From NCBI RefSeq assembly GCF_035762905.1, contig NZ_DASUCC010000028.1, positions 62,001 through 126,000 on the forward strand: DNA of 64,000 nt. Reading direction: 5' to 3'. The position numbers and the translations under genes were made by a program. Under the pieces are notes generated by a model. It had not been told where the DNA came from. It worked only from the letters and a program-made list of their open reading frames with translations, and did not search any database. Below are positions 1 through 7,942 of this stretch, piece by piece; position 1 is the first letter of the stretch, and each line of letters starts with the position of its first letter. Source of the stretch: DASYTH01 sp035762905 (GTDB lineage: Bacteria; Actinomycetota; Actinomycetes; Mycobacteriales; Pseudonocardiaceae).

Positions 1-37
1 GCAGCAACTGACCGCGTCATCCGATGCGCATGACGTC

Positions 38-1327
38 GTGCCGGTACCGGCCCCCACCCGCCCCGGCCGGCTCGAGCCGGTACCGGACGAGCAGGAGAAA
101 CGCCGCGCGCTGCGGAAGATGAAGCTGGTCGCGCTGTCCTTCCTACTCGGCGCCACGCTGATCTTCCTGCTCAGCACGCTGTGGCAGTCGGCAGGCGCGC
201 CGGGCTGGGTCGGCTACCTGCGGGCCGCCGCCGAGGCCGGCATGGTGGGCGCGCTGGCCGACTGGTTCGCGGTCACGGCGCTGTTCCGGCACCCGCTCGG
301 CATCAAGATCCCGCACACGGCGATCATCCCGAACCGCAAGGACGCGCTCGGCGACAGCCTCGGTGAGTTCGTCGGCACCAACTTCCTGTCCGAGCAGGTG
401 GTCCGCAACCGGCTGCGCAACGTCGGCGTGGCCCGGCGGCTCGGCGGCTGGCTGGCCGCGCCGGACAACGCCGAGCGGGTCACCTCGGAGCTCGCCACGA
501 TGGTGCGCGGCCTGATGACCGTGCTGCGCGACGAGGACGTGCAGGCGGTGCTCGAGCAGGCGGTGGTCCGCCGGGTGGTCGAGATCCCGTGGGGGCCGCC
601 GCTCGGCAAGCTGCTGACCGGCGTGTTCGCCGACCGGTCCCACCACAAGCTGGTCGACCTGCTCTGCGACCGGGCCTACGAGTGGGTCAAGGACAACCAC
701 GGCACCGTGCTGGGCGTGGTGTCCGACCGGGCCCCGACCTGGTCGCCGAAGTTCGTCGACGCGATGGTCGCGGACAAGGTGTACGGCGAGGTGCTGTCCT
801 TCGCCTGGGCGGTGAAGACCGACGTGAACCACCCGATGCGTACGGCGGTGGACCGGTTCCTGATCGAGTTCGCCAGGGATCTGCAGACCGACCCGACCAC
901 CATGGAGCGGGCCGAGCAGGTCAAGCACCAGGTGCTCGAGCACCCCGAGGTGCAGAACCTGATCGGCGCCACCTGGTCGACGGCCAAGCGGATGCTGCTG
1001 GACGCCGCCGAGGACCCGTCCAGCGAGCTGCGTCGGCGGGTCCGGGACGGCCTGATCACGCTGGGCACCCGGCTGGTCGAGGACCCGACGTTGCGGGAGA
1101 AGGTGGACGGCTGGGTGGAGGGCGCGGCCGCCTACGTGGTGCTCAACTACCGGGACGAGATCACCACGCTGATCACCGACACGGTGGCCCGCTGGGACGC
1201 CGAGGAGACCGCGCGCAAGGTCGAGCTCCAGGTGGGCCGGGACCTCCAGTTCATCCGGATCAACGGAACCGTGGTCGGCGCCATGGCCGGGTTGTTGATC
1301 TACACGGTGGCCCAGTTGATCATCTAG
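38..1327 (+). CDS. DUF445 family membrane-anchored protein
   Basis: A 429-residue protein of the DUF445 (YjiN-like) family. A membrane segment lies at about residues 28-49 and a second hydrophobic segment closes the protein at about 408-427. Just after the first segment comes the family hallmark region with GMVGALADWFAVTALFRHP, then a long, mostly helical soluble middle. The arrangement suggests both ends sit in the cytoplasmic membrane. Family function is unknown. The GTG at 38 is the first start codon visible, but the frame is open to the left edge of the window, so the true start may lie upstream. The next gene is a separate transcription unit with its own promoter. Confidence 0.85.
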   Translation: MPVPAPTRPGRLEPVPDEQEKRRALRKMKLVALSFLLGATLIFLLSTLWQSAGAPGWVGYLRAAAEAGMVGALADWFAVTALFRHPLGIKIPHTAIIPNRKDALGDSLGEFVGTNFLSEQVVRNRLRNVGVARRLGGWLAAPDNAERVTSELATMVRGLMTVLRDEDVQAVLEQAVVRRVVEIPWGPPLGKLLTGVFADRSHHKLVDLLCDRAYEWVKDNHGTVLGVVSDRAPTWSPKFVDAMVADKVYGEVLSFAWAVKTDVNHPMRTAVDRFLIEFARDLQTDPTTMERAEQVKHQVLEHPEVQNLIGATWSTAKRMLLDAAEDPSSELRRRVRDGLITLGTRLVEDPTLREKVDGWVEGAAAYVVLNYRDEITTLITDTVARWDAEETARKVELQVGRDLQFIRINGTVVGAMAGLLIYTVAQLII

Positions 1328-1338
1328 CTACTCACAGA

Positions 1339-1378
1339 GTGTATAGACACGAGGAATAGCGCGCCCTACGCTGTGCGC
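1339..1378 (+). promoter_or_regulatory. Promoter and probable PadR operator
   Basis: A -35-like TAGACA (1344-1349) and a -10-like TACGCT (1367-1372) are 17 bp apart. The -10 ends 6 nt before the ATG at 1379, which fits a leaderless transcript. The dyad GTGTATAGACAC (1339-1350) covers the -35 element and is the natural candidate for autorepression by the PadR protein. The promoter is seen in sequence; the operator role is inferred. Confidence 0.5.
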
Positions 1379-1903
1379 ATGTCGATCGGGCACACGCTGC
1401 TGGGGCTGCTGGAGAGCGGGCCGCGGCACGGGTACGACCTCAAGCGTGCCTACGACGAGCGGTTCGGGCACGACCGGCCGCTGCACTACGGACAGGTCTA
1501 CGCCACGCTGTCCCGGCTGCTGCGCAACGGCCTGGTCGAGGAGAACGGCATCGAGCCCGGCGGCGGGCCGGACCGCAAGCGGTACGCGATCACCGACGAC
1601 GGGGTCACCGACGTGGTGCGCTGGCTGGCCACGCCCGAGAAACCCGACCTCTACCTGCAGAGCACGCTCTACACCAAGGTCGTGCTCGCGCTGATGACCG
1701 GCCGCAGCGCCGCCGAGGTGCTCGACTCCCAGCGCACCGAGCACCTGCACGCGATGCGCACGTTCACCGCCCGCAAGCGCGGCGGCGACCTGGCCGACCA
1801 ACTGGTGTGCGACCACGCGCTGTTCCATCTCGAGGCGGATCTGCGCTGGCTGGAGCTCACCGCGGCCCGGCTGGACGAGCTGCGCAGACAGGTGGGTAGA
1901 TGA
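1379..1903 (+). CDS. PadR family transcriptional regulator
   Basis: A 174-residue PadR-type repressor. The N-terminal winged helix carries the usual LLGLLESGPRHGYDLK and VYATLSRLLRNGLV segments, followed by a helical dimerisation region (about residues 85-174). I prefer the ATG at 1379 over the GTG at 1373, because the GTG sits directly against the -10 box. The stop codon overlaps the start of the ABC ATPase gene (ATGA at 1900-1903). PadR proteins next to ABC exporters typically repress them and respond to a toxic ligand, so this one probably controls the two downstream transporter genes; the ligand cannot be predicted. Confidence 0.9.
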   Translation: MSIGHTLLGLLESGPRHGYDLKRAYDERFGHDRPLHYGQVYATLSRLLRNGLVEENGIEPGGGPDRKRYAITDDGVTDVVRWLATPEKPDLYLQSTLYTKVVLALMTGRSAAEVLDSQRTEHLHAMRTFTARKRGGDLADQLVCDHALFHLEADLRWLELTAARLDELRRQVGR

Positions 1904-2613
1904 CCATGACCCAGTCCCCGCCCGAGTACCTGCTGTGCGGCCGCGACCTGCACAAGTCGTTCGGCCCGACGGTGGCGCTGGCCGGGGCCGGGCTCGCGCT
2001 GGCCGCCGGCGAGGTGGTCGCCGTCATGGGCCCGTCCGGGTCCGGCAAGTCCACCCTGCTGCACTGCCTGGCCGGGATCATCCAGCCGGACGCCGGCAGC
2101 GTGGTCTACCGCGGCCAGACCCTGTCCGCCCTCCCGGACGGGCCGCGCAGTGCCTTACGCCGCACCGAGTTCGGCTTCGTGTTCCAGTTCGGCCAGCTGG
2201 TGCCCGAGCTGACCTGCCTGGAGAACGTGGCGCTGCCGCTGCGGCTCGGCGGCATGAGCCGCCGGCCGGCCGAGCAGGCGGCCCGGGACTGGCTGGCCCG
2301 GCTGGAGGTCGCCGACGTGGCCGGGCAGCGGCCCGGCGACGTGTCCGGCGGTCAGGGTCAGCGGGTGGCGGTGGCCAGGGCGCTGGTCACCCAGCCGCGG
2401 GTGATCTTCGCCGACGAACCGACCGGCGCGCTCGACTCGCTCAACGGCGAGCGGGTGATGACCCTGCTGATCGACGCGGCCCGGCAGACCCACGCGGCCG
2501 TGCTGCTGGTCACCCACGAGCCGAGGGTGGCCGCCTACTCCGACCGTGAGGTGGTGGTACGGGACGGGAAGTCCCGGCAGTGGGACCTGGAACAGGTCGG
2601 TCTTTCGGGGTGA
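1900..2613 (+). CDS. ABC transporter ATP-binding protein, MacB/LolD type
   Basis: A 237-residue nucleotide-binding subunit. Walker A is GPSGSGKST (about residues 45-53), the signature is VSGGQGQRVAVARAL and Walker B is VIFADEPTGALDS; the FQFGQLVPELT Q-loop region is typical of the LolCDE/MacB class that works with FtsX-type permeases. Its ATG overlaps the padR stop, and its own stop overlaps the permease GTG at 2610, so the three genes look like one coupled operon. It probably powers export or membrane extraction of a hydrophobic substrate together with the next gene. Confidence 0.92.
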   Translation: MTMTQSPPEYLLCGRDLHKSFGPTVALAGAGLALAAGEVVAVMGPSGSGKSTLLHCLAGIIQPDAGSVVYRGQTLSALPDGPRSALRRTEFGFVFQFGQLVPELTCLENVALPLRLGGMSRRPAEQAARDWLARLEVADVAGQRPGDVSGGQGQRVAVARALVTQPRVIFADEPTGALDSLNGERVMTLLIDAARQTHAAVLLVTHEPRVAAYSDREVVVRDGKSRQWDLEQVGLSG

Positions 2614-4940
2614 GGACCAATCAGGGGGAAGGCGCGCCGCCTCGGGGTCGGCGCGCCTGGCCCGCCCAGTGGGTGGGCGACCTGCGCTTGGGGGTCCGGC
2701 TGGCCGTCGGGGGCGGCCGGACCTCCAAGACAGGTGTCGCGCGGCTGGCGCTCGGCACCATCGGCATCGGCCTCGCGGTCGCGATCCTGCTGGTCGGTGC
2801 CTCGGCCGGGCCGATGTTCGCCGCGCGGGACGCCCGCGCCGCCGCCCAGATCCCGACCTCCGGCCCGGTGGCCGGCGTCGACCCGCTGTACCTGAAGTAC
2901 TTCACCACCCAGTTCCGGGGCCATTCGCTGGCCGGCAACTTCACCACCCCGGCCGGACCCCGCCACCCGATGCCGCCGGGCCTGACCCGGCTGCCGGGGG
3001 ACGGCGAGATCGTGCTCTCCGCGGCGCTGGCCGAGCTGCTCGCCAGTCCGGAAGGGGAGCTGCTGCGACCCCGGTTCCCGCAGCGGGTGATCGGGACGAT
3101 CGGCCGGGACGGGGTGAGCGACGCGGCCACGCTGAGCTTCTACGCCGGCGTCGGAGACCTGGACCAGACCAATGCCCAGCCGGTGTACGGCTTCGGCGCG
3201 GGTTTCATCGACCCGGTCCCGGCTCAGCTGGTCGTGCTGCTGGTGATCGGCACGGTGGTGCTGCTGGTGCCGGTGTTCGTGTTCATCGCCACCAGCGCCC
3301 GGGTGGCCGGCGCCGAGCGGGACCGCCGGCTGGCCGCGCTGCGGCTGGTCGGCGCGGACGCGCGGCAGGCAAGGCGGATCGCCGCCGCGGAGTCGCTGGT
3401 CGCCGCGCTGACCGGGCTGGTCTTCGGGGTGGCGCTGTTCCTGCTGTTCCGGGCGGCGCTCGGCAGCATCCCGGTGCTCGGGGTGCGGCCGTACCCGAGC
3501 GACGTGTCCCCGCCGTGGCCGCTGGTGCTGCTGATCGTGCTGGTGGTTCCCGGGCTGGCCGTGCTGACCGCGCAGTTCGCCCTGCGGCGCACGATCATCG
3601 AGCCGCTCGGCGTGGTGCGCCGGGGCCGGCCGGTCCGCCGCCGACTGTGGTGGCGGCTGGTCCCGGTACTGCTCGGGCCGGTGCTGCTGCTCGGCCAGGG
3701 CGAGGTGACCGGCCCGAGCGAGCAGTGGATCCCGGCGGTCGTTGCCGGTGCCGTGCTGATGCTGATCGGCATCCCGGCGCTGCTGCCGTGGTTGCTGGAA
3801 CGCGTGGTCGGCCGGGTGCACGGCGGCCCGCCGTCGGCCCAGCTCGCGGTGCGCCGATTACAACTGGACAGCGGCACCCCGGCCCGCGTGGTCGGTGGCG
3901 TCGCGGTGGTGCTTGCCGGCGCCATCGCCCTGCAGGCGGTGCTCTCCTCGCAGACCGACCGGTACGCCATCGACACCTACCTGGCCCAGTTCACCAACCG
4001 GCTCGTGGTCCACATCGACGACGTCGACGGCGCCGAGGCCACCGACCGGATCAGGTCGGTGCCGGGCGTGACCGACGTCGAGACCGCCCAGCAGGTGTTG
4101 GTCCGGACCCGGATCGGCGAGTTCACCGTGGTCATCGTGGACTGCCCGGTGCTGCTGCGGCACCGCGCCGTCGAGCGGTGCGCCGACGGCGACGTGTTCG
4201 GCGACCCGTCGGTCCCGCTCACGCCGGGTCAGTCCGTGCAGCTGGCCGATATCAACCGGCCGAGCGGATCCGGTGGCGTCCGGTGGACCATCCCGCGCGA
4301 CATCCAGCCGATCCAGGGCCCCGCGACCTGGACCCTGTTCGACCGGTATCTCGGCGTGCTTGTGCTCACCCCGGGCGCGTTGCACGGGTTGCCGGTTCCG
4401 GGTTCGAGCACCTTCGTCGTGGCCGTGGTCGATTCGGCGGTTCCCGACGTCGTCGACCACGTGCGCAACGCAATGGCCCCGTACGCCTGGCGGGCGCGGG
4501 TCCAGCCCGAACAGGACGTGGTGCGGTTCCCGGCGGAGGTGCAGGTCTTCGAGCTGATCCGCAATGCCCTGCTCGGCGGCGCGCTGTTCACCCTGCTGCT
4601 CGCCGGAGTGAGCATGCTGGTGCTGGCGCTGGAGCAGGTGCGCGAGCGGCGCCGGCCGCTGGCCGCGCTGGTCGCGACCGGGGTTCCGACCGCGACGCTT
4701 GCCCGGTCGCTGTTATGGCAGCACACGATCCCGGTGCTGGTCGGCGTGGCCGTGGCCGTGGTCTGCGGAACCGGGCTGGCCGCGCTGGTGTTCGGGCTGC
4801 TCGGCCAGCCGTTCGACATGGACTGGCCGAGCGTGCTGCTGTTCTCCGGCACGGCCGCCGCGCTGGTCCTGGTGGTCACCGGGCTGACCCTGCCGACGCT
4901 GCGCGGCGCGACCCGGCAGGCCGCGCTGCGCAGCGAGTAG
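2610..4940 (+). CDS. FtsX-like ABC transporter permease
   Basis: A 776-residue membrane protein with about ten predicted hydrophobic segments: one near the N-terminus, a block in the middle, and a C-terminal group. A large extracytoplasmic domain (about residues 460-640) separates two FtsX-type transmembrane units. This is the duplicated FtsX layout of permeases that pair with MacB-type ATPases. I chose GTG 2610, which forms a GTGA overlap with the ATPase stop, rather than a start 30 nt upstream. It ends 4 bp before the convergent permease gene, with no room for a terminator between them. Confidence 0.88.
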   Translation: MRTNQGEGAPPRGRRAWPAQWVGDLRLGVRLAVGGGRTSKTGVARLALGTIGIGLAVAILLVGASAGPMFAARDARAAAQIPTSGPVAGVDPLYLKYFTTQFRGHSLAGNFTTPAGPRHPMPPGLTRLPGDGEIVLSAALAELLASPEGELLRPRFPQRVIGTIGRDGVSDAATLSFYAGVGDLDQTNAQPVYGFGAGFIDPVPAQLVVLLVIGTVVLLVPVFVFIATSARVAGAERDRRLAALRLVGADARQARRIAAAESLVAALTGLVFGVALFLLFRAALGSIPVLGVRPYPSDVSPPWPLVLLIVLVVPGLAVLTAQFALRRTIIEPLGVVRRGRPVRRRLWWRLVPVLLGPVLLLGQGEVTGPSEQWIPAVVAGAVLMLIGIPALLPWLLERVVGRVHGGPPSAQLAVRRLQLDSGTPARVVGGVAVVLAGAIALQAVLSSQTDRYAIDTYLAQFTNRLVVHIDDVDGAEATDRIRSVPGVTDVETAQQVLVRTRIGEFTVVIVDCPVLLRHRAVERCADGDVFGDPSVPLTPGQSVQLADINRPSGSGGVRWTIPRDIQPIQGPATWTLFDRYLGVLVLTPGALHGLPVPGSSTFVVAVVDSAVPDVVDHVRNAMAPYAWRARVQPEQDVVRFPAEVQVFELIRNALLGGALFTLLLAGVSMLVLALEQVRERRRPLAALVATGVPTATLARSLLWQHTIPVLVGVAVAVVCGTGLAALVFGLLGQPFDMDWPSVLLFSGTAAALVLVVTGLTLPTLRGATRQAALRSE

Positions 4941-4944
4941 CGGC

Positions 4945-5706
4945 TCAGGTCACGTCGCGGCGCACCGCGAGCACCGTGCCCAGCACCGCGAACACCAGGG
5001 CGTAGCCGACCAGCAGCAGCCCGCCCTGCCACGGTTCGAGCAGGTCGACGGACGGGACGAAGGTGCCGGTCAGCGCGTTGTTCGCGCCGCCGGGAAGCCA
5101 CTTGTAGTAGTCCCGGACCACCGGCACGGCCGACACGATCTGCTCGACAAGGAACAGGTACACCAGCGCCCCGACCACGGCGGCGATCTGGTTGCGGATC
5201 AGGGCGCCGACGCCGACCCCGAGCAGCGCGTACACCGCGACCGAGGCGGCCACGCCGAACAGCACGGCCGGGATGCCGTTCTCGGTCAGCGTCAGCTCGA
5301 TGTCCTTGGCCGAGGTCCAGGGCAGCGCGATGGCGATCGCCGCCGCGATGGTGAGGATGCCGTAGCCGACGCCGGTGACCGCGTAGCCGAGCAGCTTGGC
5401 GCTGATCACCCGGCCGCGCCGGGGCGTGGCCAGGAACGTCGGGGTCGCGGTCTGGTGCCGGAACTCGCCGGTGACCGCGATGATCCCGAGGATCAGCGCG
5501 AAGATCCCGGCCGCGCTGGCCGAGCTGAACAGGTTGCGCTGTCCCTCCGGAGTGGACAGCGGCGGCACCGGGTTGCCCTCCTGCCCCTCGAACCCGATCG
5601 TCAGGCTGACGAACAACGCGGTGAACCCGAGCGCGCCGAGCAGCAGCCACAGCCACAGCTTGGTGCTGAACAGCTTGCCGAACTCGGCCTGGACCAGCCG
5701 GGTCAT
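4945..5706 (-). CDS. ABC-2 type transporter permease
   Basis: A 253-residue integral membrane protein. It starts MTRLVQAEFGKLFSTKLW, typical of actinobacterial ABC-2 permeases, and has about six hydrophobic segments. The upstream in-frame extension to 5853 is repeat DNA and is excluded. The ATG at 5706 has a Shine-Dalgarno GAGGTG 5 nt away, and that Shine-Dalgarno is part of a hairpin repeat (5707-5734). The ATPase partner is encoded immediately upstream on the same strand. The pair probably exports a drug, lipid or peptide. Confidence 0.9.
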   Translation of the reverse strand: MTRLVQAEFGKLFSTKLWLWLLLGALGFTALFVSLTIGFEGQEGNPVPPLSTPEGQRNLFSSASAAGIFALILGIIAVTGEFRHQTATPTFLATPRRGRVISAKLLGYAVTGVGYGILTIAAAIAIALPWTSAKDIELTLTENGIPAVLFGVAASVAVYALLGVGVGALIRNQIAAVVGALVYLFLVEQIVSAVPVVRDYYKWLPGGANNALTGTFVPSVDLLEPWQGGLLLVGYALVFAVLGTVLAVRRDVT

Positions 5707-5734
5707 GCCGCCACCTCGCAAGCTCGGTGCCGGC
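5707..5734 (-). repeat. GAGCTTGCGA-loop hairpin, third unit of a triplet, containing the permease RBS
   Basis: On the minus strand the arms GCCGGCACC and GGTGGCGGC (one G:G mismatch) enclose the loop GAGCTTGCGA (loop at 5716-5725). The 3' arm carries GGTGG, the ribosome binding site of the ABC-2 permease gene that starts at 5706. Folding of the mRNA would hide this site. It matches unit B3 in front of hemA in loop sequence and in position. Confidence 0.7.
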
Positions 5735-5737
5735 TGA

Positions 5738-5763
5738 CCCCGCCGCTTCGCACGCTCGGCGCC
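5738..5763 (-). repeat. GAGCGTGCGA-loop degenerate hairpin, second unit of a triplet
   Basis: The loop variant GAGCGTGCGA (5748-5757 on the plus strand as TCGCACGCTC) is flanked by G/C-rich arms that pair imperfectly. It sits between the other two units in the ATPase-permease spacer, in the position taken by a perfect G/C hairpin in the rex-hemA spacer. Confidence 0.5.
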
Positions 5764-5781
5764 AGGGCCGATATCGATGAT

Positions 5782-5800
5782 TCGCTCGCAAGCTCGCTCA
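5782..5800 (-). repeat. GAGCTTGCGA repeat, first unit, overlapping the ATPase stop codon
   Basis: The minus strand reads TGAGCGAGCTTGCGAGCGAA, where TGA is the stop codon of the ABC ATPase gene. The identical 20-mer begins at the rex stop codon at 55244. The arms around the loop pair as GC/GC, then an AG/GA tandem mismatch, then TA pairs. Confidence 0.65.
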
Positions 5801-6739
5801 TTGTGCGGTTCCCCCCTCAACGGAGCCGAAGTGCTCGACCGCCCCGGCCTCACCGGTCAGGGCGAAGAAGATCTCCTCCAGATCGCTGCGCTCGGTGGCC
5901 AGCTCGTGCAACTCGATCCGCTCGGTGAAGGCGATGTGGCCGACCTCGGCGGTGGTCGGCCCGATCACCCGCACGGCTCCGTCCGGCAGCTTGGTCAGCT
6001 CGGCCTTGCCGTCCAGCGCGGTAACCAGCCGGTCGATCTCCGGGCTGCGCACCAGCACGGCGTGCCCGTGGTGCTCGGCCAACTCGTCGAGCTTGCCCTG
6101 CCGGACCAGCGTGCCCCTGTTGATGATCACGACGTGGTCCACGGTCTGCTCGACCTCGCTGAGCACGTGGCTGGACACCAGGATGGTCCGGCCCTCGCCG
6201 GCCAGCCGGCGCAGGAACTGCCGCAGCCAGACGATGCCCTCCGGGTCCAGGCCGTTGGCCGGCTCGTCCAGGATCAGCACCTCCGGGTCGCCGAGCAGTG
6301 CCGCGGCCAGCCCGAGCCGCTGCCGCATGCCCATCGAGAAGCCCTTGACCTTGCGGTCGGCCGCGCTGCTCAGCCCGACCAGCTCGAGCACCTCGTCCGC
6401 GCGCTGCTTGGGAATGCCGCTGACCGTGCAGTAGATCCGCAGGTGGCTGCGGGCGGTGCGGGCCGGGTGGAAGCTCGACGCCTCCAGCAGCGCGCCGACG
6501 TTCTTGGGCGGCGTGGTCAGGCCGGCGTACGGCCGGCCGCCGATGGTCGCGCCGCCCGCGGTCGGCGCGACCAGGCCGAGCACGCAGCGCAGGGTGGTCG
6601 TCTTGCCGGCGCCGTTCGGGCCGAGGAACCCGGTCACCGTGCCGGGTTCCACCGTGAAGCTCAGGTCGTCCACGGCCTTGACCGTGCCGAACATCTTGGT
6701 CAGACCGGATACCTCGATCCGGCCGGACGCGTCAGCCAC
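5798..6739 (-). CDS. ABC transporter ATP-binding protein (drug-exporter type)
   Basis: A 313-residue ATPase of the class that works with ABC-2 permeases. Walker A is GPNGAGKTT (about residues 40-48), the degenerate signature is SMGMRQR and Walker B is LILDEPANGLDP. A C-terminal extension of about 90 residues follows, as in many bacitracin/daunorubicin-type exporter ATPases. GTG 6739 is preferred because GGGAGGAC lies just upstream; the much longer open frame above it overlaps the opposite esterase gene and is spurious. The permease gene follows after a 91-nt spacer holding three hairpin repeats. Confidence 0.92.
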   Translation of the reverse strand: MADASGRIEVSGLTKMFGTVKAVDDLSFTVEPGTVTGFLGPNGAGKTTTLRCVLGLVAPTAGGATIGGRPYAGLTTPPKNVGALLEASSFHPARTARSHLRIYCTVSGIPKQRADEVLELVGLSSAADRKVKGFSMGMRQRLGLAAALLGDPEVLILDEPANGLDPEGIVWLRQFLRRLAGEGRTILVSSHVLSEVEQTVDHVVIINRGTLVRQGKLDELAEHHGHAVLVRSPEIDRLVTALDGKAELTKLPDGAVRVIGPTTAEVGHIAFTERIELHELATERSDLEEIFFALTGEAGAVEHFGSVEGGTAQ

Positions 6740-6840
6740 GGGGTCCTCCCTTCCTGGGGTTGACCGCACCATCCAACACCAGGGGGAACGGAAGATCAGT
6801 ACACCGCGCGGTTGATTCTGATCATTCGTTGGGATGACGG

Positions 6841-7794
6841 TCAGCGGGCCAGGTCCCAGAAGGTGCCGGTGTGCCAGGCCGCGCAGATGTTCACGTCCAG
6901 CACGAACGCCGCGGCCCGGCCACACTGGCCGGTCCCGGTGCCCGGATCCACCGGCTGGCCGTGGCCCATGCTGGTGATCGTGTAGGTCTGCACGGCGATG
7001 CGGCCGGCGGCGTCGCGGTAGACCGCGTGCGGGTAGCCGGCGACGGTGTCCGTCTCGGACGGCGTGGCCGGGATGCCGTGCACGTTGGTCCACTGCTCGA
7101 CCAGTTCCCGCTGGTTCGCCTGGGCCACGGTGAAGTCGGCGGTGCCGTGCCAGACGGTCATGGTCGGCCACGGCCCGGGGTGCGGGCCGGCCGCGCGGAC
7201 CAGGTCGCCCCACTGCGCCGCGGTGCGGTCGCGGCCGGGGTTCATGCAGGAGAACGCCTCGATCAGGGCGCCTGCGCACCGGTACGGCAGGCCGGCGACC
7301 ACCGCGCCGCCGCTGAACAGGTCCGGGTAACCGGCGAGCAGGACCGAGGTCATGGCACCGCCGGCGGACAGCCCGGTCACGGTCACCCGGCCGCGGTCGG
7401 CGCCGGTGTCGGTCAGGGTGCGGCGCACCATCTGGGCGACCGACTCGGACTCGCCCTGGCCCCGGCCGGTGTCGGCGTTCTGGAACCAGTTGAAGCAGCG
7501 GCCGGCGTTGTTGGCGGTCTGCTGTTCGGGCAGCACCAGGCCGAACCGCCACCGGTCGGCGAGCGCGACCCAGCCGGAGTCGGTGCCGTAGCCGGCGGCG
7601 TTCTGGTTGCACCCGTGCAGCGCGACCACCACCGGACGTGCGGTGGGCAGACCGTCCGGAACGTACCGGAACATGCGCAGCGCACCGGGATTGGTGCCGA
7701 ACCCGGTCACCTCGGTGATGGCGGCCGCGGTGGCCGGGCTGGTGCCGGCGAGCAGGCCGGCGAGCAGGACGATCGGCAGCAGGAGCTTGCGCAT
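6841..7794 (-). CDS. Secreted PHB depolymerase family esterase
   Basis: A 317-residue secreted serine esterase. The first ~24 residues are a Sec signal peptide (MRKLLLPIVLLAGLLAG, then ATAAA). The oxyanion region LHGCNQN and the lipase box TGLSAGGAM are those of the esterase/PHB depolymerase family, with likely Asp in WHGTADFT and His in GMGHGQPVDP. Related proteins cleave polyhydroxybutyrate, feruloyl esters or acetylxylan, so the substrate is not fixed by sequence alone. It is divergent from a second secreted hydrolase, and a 3-hydroxybutyrate dehydrogenase lies 5.3 kb away, which favours a PHB-related role. ATG 7794 is preceded by GAGGTG. Confidence 0.82.
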   Translation of the reverse strand: MRKLLLPIVLLAGLLAGTSPATAAAITEVTGFGTNPGALRMFRYVPDGLPTARPVVVALHGCNQNAAGYGTDSGWVALADRWRFGLVLPEQQTANNAGRCFNWFQNADTGRGQGESESVAQMVRRTLTDTGADRGRVTVTGLSAGGAMTSVLLAGYPDLFSGGAVVAGLPYRCAGALIEAFSCMNPGRDRTAAQWGDLVRAAGPHPGPWPTMTVWHGTADFTVAQANQRELVEQWTNVHGIPATPSETDTVAGYPHAVYRDAAGRIAVQTYTITSMGHGQPVDPGTGTGQCGRAAAFVLDVNICAAWHTGTFWDLAR

Positions 7795-7889
7795 GGCCGC
7801 ACCTCGTTGTGCTGGAACCGTTTTCTCCCACGGTAGGAGCGGACGACCGGTGCAGGACATATGGCCGGGACACGTATTCCGGGCCGCCG

Positions 7890-7942
7890 GTGTGGTGGCC
7901 GGCCACCTCACGACCGCGACCGGCGCGGCCTACCGTCGGTGC
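7890..7942 (+). promoter_or_regulatory. Promoter with 22-bp dyad for the secreted hydrolase gene
   Basis: The perfect palindrome GGTGGCCGGCCACC (7894-7907) extends to a 22-bp dyad (7890-7911) with one T:T mismatch. A -10 TACCGT (7931-7936) lies 6 nt before the ATG at 7943, so transcription is probably leaderless. The dyad reaches into the -35 region and is a candidate regulator site; no strong -35 hexamer is visible. Confidence 0.45.

Noticed and set aside
2535..3821. 428-codon minus-strand frame opposite the FtsX-like permease
   Set aside because: Composed of Arg/Pro/Gly/Gln-rich shadow sequence; the plus strand encodes a clear membrane protein.
6740..7906. Extension of the ABC ATPase frame upstream to 7906
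   Set aside because: It overlaps the esterase gene in another frame and adds no domain; GTG 6739 has a good ribosome site.
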